This document shows, in pieces, positions 60,874-64,000 of a stretch of 64,000 nt of DNA. The notes below the pieces were generated by a model, which did no database searches, was not told the DNA's origin, and saw only the letters and a list, made by a program, of their open reading frames with translations. The stretch's first letter is position 1. Each line of letters starts with the position of its first letter. A program made the translations under genes and the position numbers. Origin of the DNA: Nostoc piscinale CENA21 (lineage in GTDB: Bacteria; Cyanobacteriota; Cyanobacteriia; Cyanobacteriales; Nostocaceae); contig NZ_CP012036.1 of NCBI RefSeq assembly GCF_001298445.1, positions 5,425,690-5,489,689 on the forward strand, read 5' to 3'.

Positions 60874-63800
60874 TTACACTGGTAGTTGAATGATAAATTC
60901 TGTTCCTTCTCCCAGAATAGAATTGACTGTGATTTTACCGCAGTGTTTTTCTTCGACAATTTGCCGGGCGCTCGCTAATCCTAAGCCCGTACCTTTACCG
61001 ACTCCCTTAGTAGTAAATAAATGGTCAAATATTTTTGATTTGACTGCTTCACTTATCCCTTTACCATTATCAGTAATGGCAATTTGCACGAGATTATCTA
61101 TTATGGAAGTGCTAATAGTAATACGGTTGGGATTGGCTTGAATATCTTCAAAACTTCGTCCAATATTCGACTCTTCTAAAGCATGAATAGCATTAGCAAG
61201 AATATTCATAAATACCTGATTCAATTGTCCGGAAAAACATTCAACTTGCGGTAAATTGCTGTAGTTTGTGACAACTTCAATCGCCGGACGTTGTTCATTT
61301 GCCTTGAGACGATGTTTGAGAATGAGAATAGTGCTATCAATACCTTCGTGGATATTAAACAAGACTTTGTAATCGCGATCGCCACGAGAAAAAGTACGTA
61401 AACTAGTGCTGATATTTTTCAGCCTTTTGCTGTAATGGGGACAAGTAATTGGGGATAGCGTTTTTCTAAATCGGCAACTTTGGCTTTTGCACCCCATTTG
61501 GCGTAACAATAGTAAGCTTCTTGCATATAGCCGGCGGCAACTTTGGCTTTACCCCAGTCAAGATAAAATTTAGCTGCCAGTTCGTTAGCTAAGGCTTCTT
61601 CTTGGATATAGCCGTTGGCTTTAGCAAGCGAAATAGCGCGATCGTAATAATCCCCTGCTTCATAATTCTTGCCTAATACTCGGTATTTTTCTGCCTCTAC
61701 CAAATCCACCTTATGCTGGTAATTGATATGTGCATGATGTGCCCATTGCTGTAAAAGAGTTTGGTTTTCTGTAACACTCTGCAATGCTGCTGATGTTGCA
61801 TCTAACTGTGGATTCAATGGTGCCAAAGTCAGCAGCGAATCATAAAGATAAAATACTGGTTCGGTGACTAATCCCGCACCAGCCATAAAATAGCGCCTGA
61901 CTTTAATAGCATGATTTTTCGCAGGCTCAATTTCTCCAAATAAGAAACAAAGCATTAATTTATATAAATGGAAAATATACAATCCATATCCATCATTGGC
62001 AGACTGTAGCTGTTGGAGAAATTCTGTTTCTTCAAGGGCTTTTCCAGACAAAAATGTGGTATGTTCTCCAACACCCAGCAGATTTAAAACTGGTTGCCAA
62101 TAAATCCGACAATAATTTGCGGTTGTCAATTGATTTATTTGCATCAAACTATGGCAGTAGGCGTTGATATCCTGCTCTAAGGTAGCCAAGGATTCACTGC
62201 ACCAAAAAGAATTGAGACAAAAACTGTGTCCATTGTACCCAGCAAGTGCTAGGTTGCCAAATTCTAAGGCACTGGTGTAACCCTCTTGCAACAGGGGTAG
62301 TGTTTCTTGAATGTGAGATTTGCGGTGTACAATAAACAACCCCAAAATCATCAAAACATCTGTTTTACTTGCTTTGGCATCGAGTTTTGAGATAATCTGG
62401 AGTGCCAGAGAACCAAACTGCGTTCCTGTATCTATGACTTGGAAGAAATTGCAGAGAATATTGCCATAGTTCGCATAGCCGAAAGTAGAAATCGATGTGT
62501 TACCGTACTGAATCGAGAGTTTAACGGACAAAGTATTCAGCAATGAGTACAACAGTGAGCCAGTGAAGTAAGCTGCTGGGCTGATGATATTGGCAATCTT
62601 CAGAATAGCGAGTTTTTCGGCATTTCGCATCTGTGGCAAGTTAACTAAATCGGCAATTTGCCTATTTCCAATAAGTTCCTGAATCTCTTGGATTTCTTGT
62701 TGCAGGTCTGATGGTGTGGGTGTTTCAGGAAAAGTAACACCAAGCTGTTGTAAGACTGGTTGAGCAAGTGCGATCGCACAAGTCAATTTACTTTGAAAAA
62801 TCTGAGATTGAATTCTAATGCAATAAACATTAACCTTTTCTAATAAAGAATGTGCCTGTTCAATGACAGTATCAATAAACTGTTCCATCGCCTCAAAATT
62901 ACCATTTAGCAGTGCTACTTCTGCCGCTAATTCATGCAAGGCGAGGGTCATTTCATACTGCTGCTGCCAAGTATTTTGTCCTAGTAAAGACAATCCTACT
63001 GTGGCATATTCACGTGCTGCTTGATAAGCGGTGGAATTTTTGGCTTTGCGAGATGCAATCAGATTCAGTTGTGCTAGTTCATCGCGTTGAGTTTGTTCGC
63101 TAATTAAAGCTGTGCCGTAATTTAATTGGTTGACGATTTCAAAAATCCGGTCTTCTCTTGCTTGTGCAGAAATCTGTTTTAGCAGCAGTTGTCCAATTTG
63201 GTAGTGAGTCGTCTGTTTTTGGTCATCAGGAATCAGAGAATAAGCTGCTTGCTGTACTCGGTCATGTAAGAATTTGTATGTAACAATCAGTTGATTTTCC
63301 GATGTACGTGCTTGATTTTCTTGCCCGACATAAAACTTATAGATATCACCAATTGGTAAAATCAACCCTTCTTGCAAAGCTTTCCATAAAGCCGCTGCTG
63401 TCTCAATTTCTGATTGCTGCGAAACAATTGCCAAAGTTGCTAAATCAAAAGAGTTACCAATACAAGCAGCTAACTGCAAGACATCTTGTGTTGAGTGCGG
63501 TAATTTTTGCAGTTGCCAACTCATAAAAGTTACAACGTCATCTGTAACTGCTTGAGCCGTCACTTCTGATAAATTGCATTGCCAACAGCCGATTTCAAAG
63601 TCAAATTGAATTAATCCATCTTGATGTAATGCTTTGAGAAATTGTGTGGCAAAAAATGGATTTCCTTTAGTTTTTTGATAAATCAATACAGAAAGATGCC
63701 ACGCCACATCTTCTGAACATTTGAGTGTGTCAGCCACTAATTTATTTACTTGTACTTGACTCAATGGTGCTAAAGTAATCGTATTAATCTTTGCTTGTGA

Positions 63801-64000
63801 TTTAGTGATTTCATTTAAAGTCAACATCAATGGATGTGTTGGATTAACTTCGTTATCACGGTACGCACCAATGATGAAAAGATGACTTGTATCAGCCATT
63901 AATAGCTGCATTAACTTCAGCGATGCCGAATCTGCCCATTGCAAGTCATCTAAAAATACTACTAAGGGATGTGATTCACTGGTAAAGACTTGGGTAAATT
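60874..64000 (-). pseudogene. Truncated tandem paralogue of the giant kinase
   Basis: The gene enters from beyond the right edge. It is open from 64000 with FTQVFTSESHPLVVFLDDLQ (Walker B), then follows the neighbour's AAA and TPR-like region to KRYPQLLVPITAKG, where it stops at 61419. Directly after, in another frame, RLKNISTSLRTFSRGDRDYK begins the HisKA-end/HATPase part, which continues to 60874 with GKGTGLGLASARQIVEEKH. Relative to the intact paralogue, roughly 1.3 kb (GAF, PAS and the phospho-His part of HisKA) is missing, so the product lacks histidine-kinase function. The kinase/ATPase half may still be made. The intact copy lies 74 bases downstream in the same direction. Confidence 0.85.

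Overview
The window is chromosome of a filamentous, probably heterocyst-forming cyanobacterium (Nostocales, Nostoc/Anabaena-like). The evidence is the frequent HIP1 octamer GCGATCGC, heptanucleotide short tandem repeats between and inside genes, cyanobacterial markers (Psb32, gamma-tocopherol-type methyltransferase, cyanobacterial GshA, DUF1400, Uma2 and DUF2231 proteins), and an alternative respiratory terminal oxidase preceded by two DUF2231 genes. No phage, CRISPR array, transposase or rRNA is visible. There is one tRNA gene, tRNA-Met(CAT).

Layout. 0-3.5 kb: end of an FkbM methyltransferase, a family-2 glycosyltransferase, a ClC anion transporter and a small unknown protein. 3.9-9.4 kb: gyrA overlapping lnt, a small overlapping gene pair (DUF6888/DUF6887-like) and a Uma2 protein. 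9.4-12.1 kb: MFS transporter, psb32, DUF4346 protein. 12.2-27.2 kb: a potassium region with KtrA/KtrB, a NarL-type response regulator and histidine kinase divergent from kdpA-kdpB-small subunit-kdpC, and a large APC/KUP-like permease; a tocopherol-type methyltransferase, a broken SGNH hydrolase and an RNase T2 lie among these. 27.7-34.6 kb: a membrane/coiled-coil protein, sufE, tRNA-Met, a broken LysM-M23 endopeptidase, trmL and gshA. 35.7-40.7 kb: DUF2231-DUF2231-coxB-coxA-(broken four-helix-bundle gene on the other strand)-coxC. In this oxidase, subunit II has lost the CuA ligands and subunit I carries the YS motif, so it is probably an ARTO-type quinol oxidase. 40.9-49.8 kb: CPA2 antiporter with UspA tail, DUF1400 protein, WGR/beta-propeller protein, a two-repeat SH3-like protein, a second Uma2, a broken unknown gene and a glycosyltransferase remnant. 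49.8-54.8 kb: an H-NOX nitric-oxide/oxygen sensing module (H-NOX gene, HNOBA hybrid kinase, stand-alone receiver). 55-64 kb: two tandem giant Ser/Thr-kinase/AAA-ATPase/histidine-kinase paralogues; the upstream one has lost its GAF-PAS-HisKA portion by an out-of-frame deletion.

Two features stand out across the window. (1) Eight single-base frameshifts in six genes all fall in A/T homopolymers of 6-8 bases; seven have one base too many. They hit signalling and cell-envelope genes and are either assembly errors, real decay or slippage sites. (2) Several families of short dispersed repeats are present: a ~110-bp element in three copies, a CTCAGCA-flanked hairpin in three copies, and heptamer arrays. 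Some overlap gene ends, including the sufE stop codon, the kinase start near kdp, and two places inside lnt.

Functionally, the window joins ion homeostasis (ClC, Ktr, Kdp, CPA2, KUP-like), a heterocyst-type alternative oxidase, cell-envelope maintenance (Lnt, M23, SGNH) and large sensory kinases. The best candidates for new biology are the clustered potassium systems with a non-KdpDE regulator pair, the DUF2231 pair tied to a CuA-less YS-type oxidase, and the tandem giant kinases.
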